Translations under genes and position numbers: made by a program
The notes under the pieces: generated by a model
What the model saw: the letters and a program-made list of their open reading frames with translations, nothing else
Told to the model about the DNA's origin: nothing
Database searches by the model: none
Assembly (NCBI GenBank): GCA_036351675.1
Contig: JAZBPO010000003.1
Coordinates: 1 to 25,999 of the forward strand
Source: JAZBPO01 sp036351675
GTDB lineage: Bacteria > Pseudomonadota > Gammaproteobacteria > Pseudomonadales > Azotimanducaceae
Length of the DNA: 25,999 nt
Direction: 5' to 3'
Shown: positions 6,171 to 14,529 of the stretch, piece by piece
How positions within the stretch are numbered: position 1 is the stretch's first letter
Layout: each line of letters opens with the position of its first letter

Positions 6171-8047
6171 CCGTCGACGAGATCGGCGAGCTGGCGCCGT
6201 ATCCCCGCCGCATCGTCCGCCTCGCAGTGCGAGCGGAGCACTTCGAGGCGCGCCTCGAGCAGTGGCCAGTCGAGGTGCGCCTCCCGGGCGCGCATCACCA
6301 TGGGATGGGAACTCGGCAGCACGTCGCCACCGATGAGCAGCTCCTCGTAGAGCTTCTCCCCCGGTCGCAGGCCCGTGATCCGGACCTCCATGTCGCCCTC
6401 CGGATGCGCCGCGTCCCGGATCGAGTGTCCGGCGAGACGGATCATGCGATGCGCCAGATCGAGGATCCGCACCGGCTCCCCCATGTCGAGGACGAAGACC
6501 TCGCCACCCTCCGCGAGCGTACTCGCCTGCAACACGAGCTGCGCCGCCTCACGGATGGTCATGAAGTAGCGGATGATCTCCGGGTCCGTCACCGTGACCG
6601 GTCCACCGGTGCGGATCTGCTCACGGAACAGCGGCACCACGGATCCGGAGGAGTCGAGGACGTTGCCGAAGCGGACCATGGACAGCCGGGTCCCGGGCGC
6701 GTTCACGGCGAGCGCCTGCAGCACCAGTTCCGCGACACGCTTGCTCGCACCCATGACGTTGGTCGGCCGTACGGCCTTGTCCGTCGACACCAGCACGAAG
6801 CTCCCCACGCCGGCGGCGATCGCCGCCTGAACCGCCGCGAGCGTACCGAGCACGTTGTTGCGCACGCCCTCGGCCGGATTCGCCTCGACCATGGGCACGT
6901 GCTTGTAGGCCGCGGCGTGGTAGACCGATTCGATGCCGTGGGACCGCATCAGCCGCTCGAGGCGATCGCGGTCCGTGACGTCACCGAGCGCCGGAACGAT
7001 GCGCGTGGCGAGATCCTGCGTCGCCACGATGGCCTGCAGCTCACGCTCGAGGCGGTAGAGGCCGAACTCGTTCTGCTCGACGAGCACGAGCACGAGCGGT
7101 GCCCGCAGCAGCGCCTGGCGGCACAGTTCGGAGCCGATGGAACCGGCCGCGCCCGTCACCAGCACCCGGCGTCCGGCGACGCGCCCGTCGAGGAGCGCCT
7201 CGTCGGGGGGCACGGGGTCACGTCCGAGCAGGTCGTCGATCTCCACTTCCTGGAGTTGATCGAGAGCCGAGCCGCCGGAGACGATCTCCGGCAGGGCGGG
7301 CACGGTGCGCACGCGCACCTGGAAGCGCTCGAGCGCCTCGATGATCTCCACGCGCCGCGTCCGCGTCGTCCCGGGCAGCGCGAGCAGCACCTGGCTCACG
7401 CCCTCGGCACCGACGAGCGCCTCGAGACGCGACGGCGGATGGATCGGCACGCCGAAGATCTCCGTCCCCTGCTTGCTCTCGTCGTCGTCGAGGAAGGCCA
7501 CGATGCGGAAGCCGTCGCCCTGTTCGAGCAGACCATGGAGCTGGACGCCCGCCGCACCGGCGCCGTAGATCACGGCCCGACGACGCTCGCCCGCGGCCCA
7601 GCTCTCGTCGGCCTTCGGCAGCCAGGCGCGGGCCGCCATGCGCAGCCCAAGCATGGCGCCGAAAGTGAGCAGGAAGAACAGCGCGTAGGTCGAGCGCGGT
7701 ACCGCTTCCACGCGCAGCGCCGCGACCAGCAGCACGTAGACGACGGTCGCCGCGGCAGCGGAACGGGCGATGACGAGGACGGCCCGCCCTCCCATGAAGC
7801 GGACCACGGCCCGATAGGTGCCGAGCAGCCGGAACAGCGGAACGGAGAGCGCGGGGACGGCGAACAGCAGCCAGGCGTAGCCCGCGAGGCGTTCCGGAAG
7901 CGGTTCCTCCAGGCGCAGCACGTGTGCGCCCCAGAGGGCGAGCATCATCACGAAGGCGTCGCTCGTGGCGATGATCACGGTCTTGGCGCCACGGCCGAGA
8001 CCGATGAGCCGCGCGCGGACGTCCGGGGATTCCGAGCTCTTCGCCAT
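6119..8047 (-). CDS. wbpM: WbpM/CapD-like membrane nucleotide-sugar 4,6-dehydratase
   Basis: A 642-aa polysaccharide-biosynthesis protein with the full WbpM layout. It has four N-terminal membrane helices within residues 20-140, a first Rossmann-like domain starting at YGAGAAG (161-167), and a C-terminal short-chain-dehydrogenase domain with TGAAGSIGSE (298-307), HAAAYKHVPMVE (378-388), STDKAV (421-426) and MGASK (M432, K436). In this family the usual Tyr of the catalytic triad is replaced by Met, and that is what is seen. WbpM converts UDP-GlcNAc to the 4-keto-6-deoxy sugar, the first step to QuiNAc and FucNAc in O-antigen. It is last in the wbpV-wbpL-wbpM order, nine bases after the wbpL-like stop. 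The family is sure; the exact sugar is inferred from the neighbours. Confidence 0.92.
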   Translation of the reverse strand: MAKSSESPDVRARLIGLGRGAKTVIIATSDAFVMMLALWGAHVLRLEEPLPERLAGYAWLLFAVPALSVPLFRLLGTYRAVVRFMGGRAVLVIARSAAAATVVYVLLVAALRVEAVPRSTYALFFLLTFGAMLGLRMAARAWLPKADESWAAGERRRAVIYGAGAAGVQLHGLLEQGDGFRIVAFLDDDESKQGTEIFGVPIHPPSRLEALVGAEGVSQVLLALPGTTRTRRVEIIEALERFQVRVRTVPALPEIVSGGSALDQLQEVEIDDLLGRDPVPPDEALLDGRVAGRRVLVTGAAGSIGSELCRQALLRAPLVLVLVEQNEFGLYRLERELQAIVATQDLATRIVPALGDVTDRDRLERLMRSHGIESVYHAAAYKHVPMVEANPAEGVRNNVLGTLAAVQAAIAAGVGSFVLVSTDKAVRPTNVMGASKRVAELVLQALAVNAPGTRLSMVRFGNVLDSSGSVVPLFREQIRTGGPVTVTDPEIIRYFMTIREAAQLVLQASTLAEGGEVFVLDMGEPVRILDLAHRMIRLAGHSIRDAAHPEGDMEVRITGLRPGEKLYEELLIGGDVLPSSHPMVMRAREAHLDWPLLEARLEVLRSHCEADDAAGIRRQLADLVDGYDGSAQASGAVDEAGA

Positions 8048-8056
8048 GCCGCGAGC

Positions 8057-9064
8057 CTACTCGCGCGGCCGCCCCGCGCCCACCGCGATGGCGAGCACGA
8101 CGAGCGGGAGCCAGGCCAGGGCCAGCAGCGCGAGGCCGTAGGCAGGCGTCGCTTCCGCCAGCAGGGCCAGGGGCAGCAGCCAGCAGAGATTCACGGCGCA
8201 GGTCGCGAGCGTGACCGCGCGATGCCCGAAGCGTCGGGCGAGGTGCTGGAAGGTATGGGTACTGTGGGCCTCGCTCACGCGCTGTCCCGTCGCCGCACGC
8301 ACGAGCAGCGTGACCAGGGCGTCCACGACGAACACCCCGAGCAGCAGGAGCGGTCCCCATAGGCTCGTGGCGCCCGAGGCGACGCCCGCGAGGAGCAGCG
8401 TACCGAGATAGAAGCCGAGGAAGCCGCTGCCCACGTCACCCATGAAGATGCGCGCGGGCGGCCAGTTCCAGGCGAGGAAGGCGGCGCCAGCAGCCACGCC
8501 GAGCCAGGCCGGCAACGCGAGCACACCCTCCGCACCGACCAGGATCAGCAGGCCTGCGCTGAAACAGACCAGTTCGGAGCCGGCGATGCCGTCGATACCG
8601 TCCATGAAGTTGTAGAAGTTCACGAGCGAGACGCCGGCGAGGAGCGACAGGGCCGTCGCGAAGGGGCCGAGGGACAGGGCGCCGCCGGGCAGCTCGAGAT
8701 CGCGCACCGGACCGAGCAGTACGATCGCGAGGCCACAGGCCAGCACGTGGACGAGCAGGCGCCAGCGCGCGGCCACGTCGCCGTGATCGTCGAGGAAGCC
8801 GATCGCGGCCACCATGCCGCCGCCGCCGGCGACCGCGAGTGCGAGCGAGCGCGGCGCGAGTCCGAGCGCGGCGCCTGCCAGAAGCCCGAGGACGATCACG
8901 AGCACCATGGCGAGCCCGCCACCCCGGGGGGTGGGGATCTCGTGTGCGGCGCGCGCGTTGGGATGATCGAGGAGGTCCCGGGCCAGCGCGTAGCGCCGCA
9001 CGAGGCCGGTGCCCACGAGCACCGCCACGGCCCCGGCGCAGGCGATCAGCAGTGCACCGCTCAT
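8057..9064 (-). CDS. wbpL: WecA/WbpL-like undecaprenyl-phosphate sugar-1-phosphate transferase
   Basis: A 335-aa polytopic glycosyltransferase of the MraY/WecA (GT4) superfamily that loads a HexNAc-1-phosphate on undecaprenyl phosphate to start O-antigen or similar glycan. Motifs in order are HEIPTPRGGGLA near the N-terminus, GFLDDHGD (the Asp pair, Mg2+ site), NFYNFMDGIDGIAGSE, ARIFMGDVGSGFLG, and the cytoplasmic HSTHTFQHLARRFGH loop with its basic and histidine-rich pattern. About ten helices are evident. The start is ATG at 9064, overlapping the upstream stop as ATGA; the open frame extends to 9361, but that part is antisense-style sequence inside the reductase gene. It is flanked by wbpV-like and wbpM-like genes, in the order known from several Pseudomonas O-antigen loci, which favours the WbpL over the WecA name. 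Confidence 0.88.
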   Translation of the reverse strand: MSGALLIACAGAVAVLVGTGLVRRYALARDLLDHPNARAAHEIPTPRGGGLAMVLVIVLGLLAGAALGLAPRSLALAVAGGGGMVAAIGFLDDHGDVAARWRLLVHVLACGLAIVLLGPVRDLELPGGALSLGPFATALSLLAGVSLVNFYNFMDGIDGIAGSELVCFSAGLLILVGAEGVLALPAWLGVAAGAAFLAWNWPPARIFMGDVGSGFLGFYLGTLLLAGVASGATSLWGPLLLLGVFVVDALVTLLVRAATGQRVSEAHSTHTFQHLARRFGHRAVTLATCAVNLCWLLPLALLAEATPAYGLALLALAWLPLVVLAIAVGAGRPRE

Positions 9065-9996
9065 GCGGGCCCCGCCGCCCAGGCGTCGAGGGCCGCCTCG
9101 AGACCCTGCGGCGGCTCGAAGCCGAGCAAGCGTGTGATGCGGCTCGCATCGACCTCCAGGTCCGCGATGAGCCGATCGACATCGCCGCCCCGGCCGACGA
9201 GCGCGGCTCCTGCGCGCAGCAGCCTCGGGGGACAGGGCAGCAGACGCGCCGCCACGCCCGCGCGCGCCGCGAGGGCGCGGAGCAGCTCGGGCGTCGACAG
9301 CACGGCCCGATCGGCCACCAGGAAGGTCTCGCCGGCGGCACGCGGATGCAGCCCGCAGCACAGGAGTGCGGCGCAGAGATTGGCGACGGAGACGAAACTG
9401 CGCCGGTTCCGCACGGAGGCGAGCGGCAGCGGCAGGCCGCTGCGCACCAGCCGCAGGAGGCGAGCCGGATTGCCCGGTGCGCCCGGCCCGTGCACGAGCG
9501 GCGGCCGCACGATCACCAGCTCCGTCGCGCTGCCCGCGAGCTGCGTCTGCAGCGCCTGCTCCGCCGCGAGCTTGCTCTCCGCGTAGGGCGCCTCCGGCCG
9601 CAGCGCTGAATCCTCGCGCAGCGGTCCCGCCGGGCTCGCGTTGCCGTGCACGCCGATGGAGGAGACGAACACGAAGCGCCCGACCTCCGCACGCACCGCC
9701 GTCCGCGCGAGCGCGAGGGCGCCATCCACGTTCACGCGCTGCAGCGCCGCGGCGTCACCGCCGTCGCGGCCGTGCGCGAGACCGGCGAGGTGGAAGACCA
9801 CGTCGACCGAGGCGAGCGCGTCCAGCCAGGCCGTCTCGGGTCCGATGCTGCGCGGCGGAAGCACCTCGACGTCGGCAGCGAGCTCGACGGGGCGAGCGCC
9901 CCCGACCGCGCGCGTACGCCAGCCCGCAGCCGCAGCGGCGGTCGCGAGGTGTCCGCCGACGAAGCCGGAGGCGCCGGTGACGAGACAGGTCGCCAT
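9061..9996 (-). CDS. wbpV: NAD-dependent epimerase/dehydratase, WbpV-like nucleotide-sugar 4-reductase
   Basis: A 311-aa extended SDR enzyme. The NAD site is TGASGFVGGH (7-16); the catalytic Ser lies in FVSSIGVHG (S112/S113), and the Tyr-Lys pair is YAESK (Y138, K142). Other family marks are VFHLAGLAHG (67-76), RPPLVHGPG and RSFVSVANL. Together with wbpL-like and wbpM-like genes directly downstream, it is best read as the reductase that converts the WbpM 4-keto product into UDP-QuiNAc (WbpV/WreQ type). A UDP-glucose 4-epimerase-like role is the alternative. Its stop overlaps the next start by four bases. Upstream, the ornithine aminotransferase stop is only six bases away, so an AAGGG ribosome-binding sequence falls between the two genes. 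Confidence 0.82.
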   Translation of the reverse strand: MATCLVTGASGFVGGHLATAAAAAGWRTRAVGGARPVELAADVEVLPPRSIGPETAWLDALASVDVVFHLAGLAHGRDGGDAAALQRVNVDGALALARTAVRAEVGRFVFVSSIGVHGNASPAGPLREDSALRPEAPYAESKLAAEQALQTQLAGSATELVIVRPPLVHGPGAPGNPARLLRLVRSGLPLPLASVRNRRSFVSVANLCAALLCCGLHPRAAGETFLVADRAVLSTPELLRALAARAGVAARLLPCPPRLLRAGAALVGRGGDVDRLIADLEVDASRITRLLGFEPPQGLEAALDAWAAGPA

Positions 9997-10002
9997 GGCC
10001 CT

Positions 10003-11283
10003 TCAGAACTCGGCGATCGTTCGCTCGATGATCGCCACGCAGTCGCGCAGCTGGTCTTCGGTGATCACCAGCGGCGGCGCGAAGCGGATGATGTTGCCGT
10101 GCGTCGGCTTCGCGAGCAGACCGTTGTCGCGAAGCTTCAGGCACAGGTCGAAGGCCGTGGAGGAGTCCGGTGAGTCGTTGATGACGATGGCGCTCAGCAG
10201 GCCCTTGCCGCGTACCGCAGAGACGAGGTTGCTGCCCTCGATGATCCGCGCCAGCTCCCGGCGGAAGAGTTCTCCGAGGCGCCGCGCGTTCTGTGCGAGC
10301 CGCTCGTCGCGGACGACCTCGAGCGCCTCACGGGCGACCCGGGCGGCGACCGGGTTCCCCCCGTAGGTGGATCCGTGCTGACCGGGTTGCATGGTGAGCA
10401 TCACCTCGTCGTCCGCGAGCACCGCCGAGACCGGATAGACGCCCCCGGAGAGCGCCTTGCCGAGGATCAGCACGTCGGGGCGGACGTAGCTCGCGCTCTG
10501 ACGCTCGCAGTGGCCTGTGCAGGTGCAGTCGCCGCAGACGGCGAGCAGGCTCCCGGTGCGCGCGATGCCCGTCTGCACCTCGTCGGCCATGAACAGCACG
10601 TTCCGGCTTCGGCAGAGTTCGGCGGCGCGGCGCAGATAGTCCGGAGCGGGGACCACGACACCGGCCTCGCCCTGGATCGGCTCGACGAGGAAGCCGACGA
10701 CGTTCGGATCGTCGAGGGCCGCCTCGAGCGCATCGAGATCGTCGTAGGGCACACGTTCGAAGCCGGGGGTGTAGGGCGCGTAGTCGGCGCGCGCGTCCTC
10801 GTCGGAGGAGAAGGACACGATGGTGATCGTGCGGCCGTGGAAGTTCTCCTCGCAGACGACGATCTTCGCCTGCCCGTCGGGGACGCCCTTCACGCGGTAG
10901 CCCCATTTGCGGCAGAGCTTGATCGCCGTTTCCACCGCCTCCGCGCCCGTGTTCATGGGCAGCACGCGGTCGAAGCCGAAGTACTCGGTCGCGTAGCGCT
11001 CGAAGCGGCCGAGCTCGGCGTTGTAGAAGGCGCGGGAGGTGAGGGCCAGCCGGCCGGCCTGCTCCGCGAGCGCGCCCACGATGCGCGGATGGGCATGGCC
11101 CTGATTGACCGCGGAGTAGGCGGAGAGGAAGTCGTAGTAGCGCCGCCCCTCCACGTCCCAGACGAACACGCCCTCGCCACGCTCGAGCACCACCGGCAGG
11201 GGGTGGTAGTTGTGGGCCCCGTGACGGTTCTCCAGCTCGATCAGCGCCTCGCTGTCGAGCCTCGCACTGCTGCTTGCGGTCAT
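10003..11283 (-). CDS. rocD: Ornithine (delta) aminotransferase, PLP-dependent
   Basis: A 426-aa class III aminotransferase converting ornithine and 2-oxoglutarate to glutamate semialdehyde and glutamate in arginine/proline metabolism. Family marks are HGAHNYHPLPVVLERGEG near the N-terminus, FLSAYSAVNQGHAHPRI, MNTGAEAVETAIKL (cofactor phosphate contact), ADEVQTGIARTG with PLP-binding D234, LGKALSGG with Schiff-base K276, and GQHGSTYGGNP. The start ATG at 11283 has AGGA upstream; the open frame continues to 11805 but only as shadow sequence. A Cys-rich insertion (C250, C253, C255, C259; GDCTCTGHCERQ) sits between the PLP Asp and Lys, where the standard enzyme has a short loop. It is followed after six bases by the wbpV-like gene, so it may be co-transcribed with the sugar genes. 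It diverges from the metalloprotease. Confidence 0.93.
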   Translation of the reverse strand: MTASSSARLDSEALIELENRHGAHNYHPLPVVLERGEGVFVWDVEGRRYYDFLSAYSAVNQGHAHPRIVGALAEQAGRLALTSRAFYNAELGRFERYATEYFGFDRVLPMNTGAEAVETAIKLCRKWGYRVKGVPDGQAKIVVCEENFHGRTITIVSFSSDEDARADYAPYTPGFERVPYDDLDALEAALDDPNVVGFLVEPIQGEAGVVVPAPDYLRRAAELCRSRNVLFMADEVQTGIARTGSLLAVCGDCTCTGHCERQSASYVRPDVLILGKALSGGVYPVSAVLADDEVMLTMQPGQHGSTYGGNPVAARVAREALEVVRDERLAQNARRLGELFRRELARIIEGSNLVSAVRGKGLLSAIVINDSPDSSTAFDLCLKLRDNGLLAKPTHGNIIRFAPPLVITEDQLRDCVAIIERTIAEF

Positions 11284-11464
11284 GATCCGGTTCCTGCTGG
11301 CCTGCGCCCGCGGCGGACGACCCGGGCAATCGAATGGCGGAGGCGCGGCCGGATGCCGCGTCGATCGGGGGTCGTCGGGAAAGGCGCGAAAGATAGCACA
11401 GCCCCGTTGCGGCCCGCCCCGACGACGGCGAGACTCCCGCCTCCGCCGCAATCGGAGACCCGCC

Positions 11465-13873
11465 ATGTCCGAGGCCCGCCGGGCGCCCCGCGCCTCGATG
11501 CTCCTGCTTCTTCTGGCCCTGCTCCCGGCCCTGACCGCCGTCGCCGCCGAGCCACTGCCGGGCGTCGACGAGTTCGCGACCGAGCTGGAACGCAGCGAGG
11601 GCTTCTTCACGCTGCTGCGCGATCCGCGAACGGCGGAGCTGTATCTGCAGATCCCCCATGCGCGGGGCGAGTTCATCTTCCAGACGAGCCTGCCGCGCGG
11701 CGTCGGCTCGAACGATCTCGGCCTCGATCGCGGGCGCCTGGCCGACACGCGCCTGGTGCGCTTCGAACGCGTCGGCCGCCGCGCCCTGCTGCGCGCCCTG
11801 AACACGGACTACCGCGCCGATTCGCCCTCCCCCGCGGAGCGCCGCGCCGTGGAGGAGGCCTTCGCGAGTTCCGTGCTCGCCGGCCTGGAGGTCGTGGCGG
11901 AGGACGATACCGGCTACGTCGTCGCCTACACGCCGTTCCTGCTCACGGACGTGACCCGCATCGCCGCCCTCCTCGACGACGCCGGTGAAGGCAGCTACCG
12001 CGTCGACACGGCGCGCAGTGCACCCTGGCCCGACCGCACCCGGAGCTTCCCGAAGAACACGGAACTCGAGGCGGTCCTGACCCTCGTCGGCGACCCGGAG
12101 GGACGCGAGCTGCGCGCGGTCACCCCGAGCCCCGAGGCACTCACCGTGCACGTACATCACTCACTCGTGGCGCTGCCGGAGCCGGGCTACCGGCCGCGCG
12201 CCTTCCATCCGCGCAGCGGCTACTCCGTCCACCGCTGGGTCGACTACGCGCAACCGCTGACGGGCGATCTGGTCCGGCGCGTGATCCGCCGTCATCGCCT
12301 CGAGCCGCTCGATCCGGCCGCGGCGCGCCTGCGCCCCGTGGAGCCCATCGTCTACCACCTCGATCCGGGCACACCCGAGCCGGTGCGTTCCGCGCTCCTC
12401 GACGGTGCGCGCTGGTGGGCCGAGGCCTTCGAGGCCGCGGGCTGGGACGGCGCCTTCGAGGTCCGCCTGCTGCCGGAGGAGGCCGATCCGCTCGACGTTC
12501 GCTACAACGTCATCCAGTGGGTGCACCGCTCCACGCGCGGCTGGTCCTACGGCATGTCCGTGCGCGACCCGCGCACGGGCGAGATCCTCAAGGGCCACGT
12601 CAGCCTCGGCAGCCTGCGCGTGCGCCAGGACCTGCTCATCGCCCGTGCCCTCGCTGCCGAAGGCACGGCGGCCGAGATCGATGCCGCCACGCTCGAACTC
12701 GCCCTCGCGCGTCTGCGCCAGCTCGCCGCGCACGAAGTCGGCCACACGCTGGGCCTCGCGCACAACTACGCCGCCAGCACCCAGGATCGAGCGTCGGTCA
12801 TGGACTACCCCCACCCGCGCCTGGCCACGCCGGACGCCCCGCTCGGACCCGATGCCTACGACGTCGGCGTCGGCGCCTGGGATCTGCACACGATCCGCTA
12901 CGGTTACAGCCACTTCGAGGCGGGCGAGGAGGCCGCGGGTCTCGCCGCGATCATCGCGGACGCCCGAGCCCTCGCCTTTCTCTCCGACCCCGACGCCCGC
13001 CCGGCCGATGCGGCGCATCCGGCCGCCCACCTGTGGGACGAAGGCACCGATCCCGTCGATGAGCTGGAGCGCCTCCTCGCCATCCGCGCGGCGGCCCTCG
13101 CGCGCTTCGACGCCGGGAAGCTGCCGCAGGGGGCACCGCGCTCGGATCTCGAAGCCATGCTCGTGCCGCTGTACTACCTGCACCGCTATCAGACCGAGGC
13201 GGCGGCGCGCCTGCTCGGCGGTCTCGTCTACGACTACGCCACGACGGGCAGCGGCGGCACGACGCCCGTACCGGCCAGCGAGCAGCGCCGGGCGCTCGAG
13301 GTCCTGCTCGGGACGCTCTCCGCGGACGTGCTGGCCCTCGACGAGGAGCTGGTGGCGAGGATCACGCCGCAGGCGTACGGCTACCGTCGCACGCGCGAAG
13401 CGCCACCCGGGCGCACCGGTCTCGCCTTCGATGCCGTGACGCCGGCGGAGGCGGCAGCAGAGCACACGCTGCGCTTCCTGCTCGCCCCCGGGCGCCTCGC
13501 GCGACTCGACCAGCAGCACGCGCTCGACCCGTCCCTGCCGGATGCCCGCGAGCTGCTCGAGGCACTCGTCACGGAGAGGGTGATGCCGCGACCGGACGAC
13601 GGGCTGCGCGGACTCGTCGAGCGGCGCGTCGCCCTGCTCGTGGTCGAGCATCTGGCGACGCTCGCCTGGAACGACGTCGCGGCGCCGGAGATCACCAGCA
13701 CGGCGCGCGCCATCGCGACGCGGCTCGAGGCGGAACTCGCCGGCGCCCGCGGCCCGCGTGAGAGCGCCGCGCATCGCGCGCGCCTCGCCTCGCTCCTCGC
13801 CCGAGCGCGGGAGGACGGCGTCTTCGAACGTCGCGACGACGTCGCACGCATGCCCCCCGGCGCACCGATCTGA
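11465..13873 (+). CDS. Secreted zinc metalloprotease, metzincin type (DUF5117/DUF4953-like)
   Basis: An 802-aa exported protease. An N-terminal signal peptide (MLLLLLALLPALTAVAA, then EP) lacks a lipobox Cys, so the protein is probably cleaved by signal peptidase I and released to the periplasm or outside. The active site is HEVGHTLGLAH (H423, E424, H427, third ligand H433), and SVMDY about 23 residues later is the Met-turn; this combination defines metzincins. A long N-terminal region before the catalytic part (for example YLQIPHARGEFIFQTSLPRGVGSNDLGLDRG, read in two parts) is the pattern I associate with DUF5117-type proteases. ATG 11465 has GGAG at 11454-11457 with seven-base spacing; an ATG at 11282 in the same frame would add a non-signal leader. 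A LysE-type gene starts two bases after the stop. The substrate is unknown. Confidence 0.85.
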   Translation: MSEARRAPRASMLLLLLALLPALTAVAAEPLPGVDEFATELERSEGFFTLLRDPRTAELYLQIPHARGEFIFQTSLPRGVGSNDLGLDRGRLADTRLVRFERVGRRALLRALNTDYRADSPSPAERRAVEEAFASSVLAGLEVVAEDDTGYVVAYTPFLLTDVTRIAALLDDAGEGSYRVDTARSAPWPDRTRSFPKNTELEAVLTLVGDPEGRELRAVTPSPEALTVHVHHSLVALPEPGYRPRAFHPRSGYSVHRWVDYAQPLTGDLVRRVIRRHRLEPLDPAAARLRPVEPIVYHLDPGTPEPVRSALLDGARWWAEAFEAAGWDGAFEVRLLPEEADPLDVRYNVIQWVHRSTRGWSYGMSVRDPRTGEILKGHVSLGSLRVRQDLLIARALAAEGTAAEIDAATLELALARLRQLAAHEVGHTLGLAHNYAASTQDRASVMDYPHPRLATPDAPLGPDAYDVGVGAWDLHTIRYGYSHFEAGEEAAGLAAIIADARALAFLSDPDARPADAAHPAAHLWDEGTDPVDELERLLAIRAAALARFDAGKLPQGAPRSDLEAMLVPLYYLHRYQTEAAARLLGGLVYDYATTGSGGTTPVPASEQRRALEVLLGTLSADVLALDEELVARITPQAYGYRRTREAPPGRTGLAFDAVTPAEAAAEHTLRFLLAPGRLARLDQQHALDPSLPDARELLEALVTERVMPRPDDGLRGLVERRVALLVVEHLATLAWNDVAAPEITSTARAIATRLEAELAGARGPRESAAHRARLASLLARAREDGVFERRDDVARMPPGAPI

Positions 13874-13875
13874 CC

Positions 13876-14484
13876 TTGAGCGAGGCCACGACCATCGCGG
13901 GCGTCGCCATCGTCCCCCTGGCCTGGTACTGCCTGGTGATGGGGATGACGCCGGGCCCCAACAACCTCATGCTGGCGGCGTCGGGCATGAACTTCGGCTG
14001 GCGCCGGACCCTGCCCCACATCGCCGGCGTGCTCGCCGGCTTCTGCACGCTGATCTTTCTCGCGGGCCTGGGGGTCGGCGCCCTCTACGACAGGCTCCCG
14101 GCACTGCAGATGATCCTGCGCTGGTGCGGGTCCTTCTTTCTCGTCTACCTCGCCTGGCGCATCGCCGGCGCTTCGCGCACCGAACATCCGGCAGACGCCC
14201 GGCCGCTGCGCTTCGTCGAGGCGGCAGCCTTCCAGTTCGCGAATCCGAAGGCCTGGGTCTTCTCGATCACCGCCGCAGCCGGCTTCCTGGATGGCGGCGG
14301 GCTGTCGGGTTCCCTGGTGCTCGCCTTCGCGGGCCTGTGCATCACCCTGCTGTCGACCACCACCTGGACACTCTTCGGCGCGGGCCTCGCGCGCTGGATC
14401 GCCTCGGAAACGATCCTGCGGCGGGTCAACCTCGCCTTCGCGGCGGCGCTGCTCGCGACGATCCCGCTGATCCTCGTGGACTGA
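13876..14484 (+). CDS. LysE/RhtB family amino-acid exporter (TTG start)
   Basis: A 202-aa inner-membrane protein of the LysE translocator family. The N-terminus carries the family signature MTPGPNNLMLAASGMNFG, followed by a first-repeat pattern GWRRTLPHIAGVLAGF. About six helices follow, with FQFANPKAWVFSITAAAGF in the second half, also typical. Such proteins export lysine, homoserine, threonine or related compounds by proton exchange. The substrate cannot be read off. The start is taken as TTG 13876, two bases after the metalloprotease stop, because the family N-terminus needs the residues between it and the next Met and no ATG is available there; translation is probably coupled. It is the usual length for the family. 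The downstream amidase converges on it with 45 bp between stops. Confidence 0.85.
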   Translation: MSEATTIAGVAIVPLAWYCLVMGMTPGPNNLMLAASGMNFGWRRTLPHIAGVLAGFCTLIFLAGLGVGALYDRLPALQMILRWCGSFFLVYLAWRIAGASRTEHPADARPLRFVEAAAFQFANPKAWVFSITAAAGFLDGGGLSGSLVLAFAGLCITLLSTTTWTLFGAGLARWIASETILRRVNLAFAAALLATIPLILVD

Positions 14485-14490
14485 GCACCC

Positions 14491-14512
14491 GCTGCCGTGC
14501 GCGCCCGGCAGC
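14491..14512. terminator. Possible bidirectional stem-loop terminator between convergent genes
   Basis: GCTGCCG (14491-14497) and CGGCAGC (14506-14512) form a perfect 7-bp stem with an 8-base loop in the 45-bp gap between the stops of the LysE-type gene and the amidase. No T-tract follows on either strand, so it may pause or protect RNA ends rather than terminate alone. Confidence 0.4.
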
Positions 14513-14529
14513 ATCGGCAGCCACGTCGA

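Noticed and set aside
5576..8362. 928-codon open frame on the plus strand across tetR and wbpM
   Set aside because: It is antisense to wbpM, which has all family motifs. The translation is Arg/His/Glu-rich with no recognisable domain, as expected for a shadow frame in 70% G+C DNA.
9065..9361. N-terminal extension of the wbpL-like protein to 434 aa
   Set aside because: The extension is Arg/Ala-rich shadow sequence within the wbpV-like gene, and the ATG at 9064 gives a proper membrane start and an ATGA junction.
11284..11464. Promoters in the rocD/metalloprotease divergent gap
   Set aside because: A TATCTT-like -10 toward rocD (about 11390-11395) has no -35 partner, and nothing clear was seen toward the protease. 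The 181-bp gap must hold promoters, but I cannot place them.
12161..13774. 537-codon minus-strand open frame inside the metalloprotease gene
   Set aside because: The plus-strand protease has a signal peptide, HExxHxxGxxH and Met-turn; the antisense frame has none of these.
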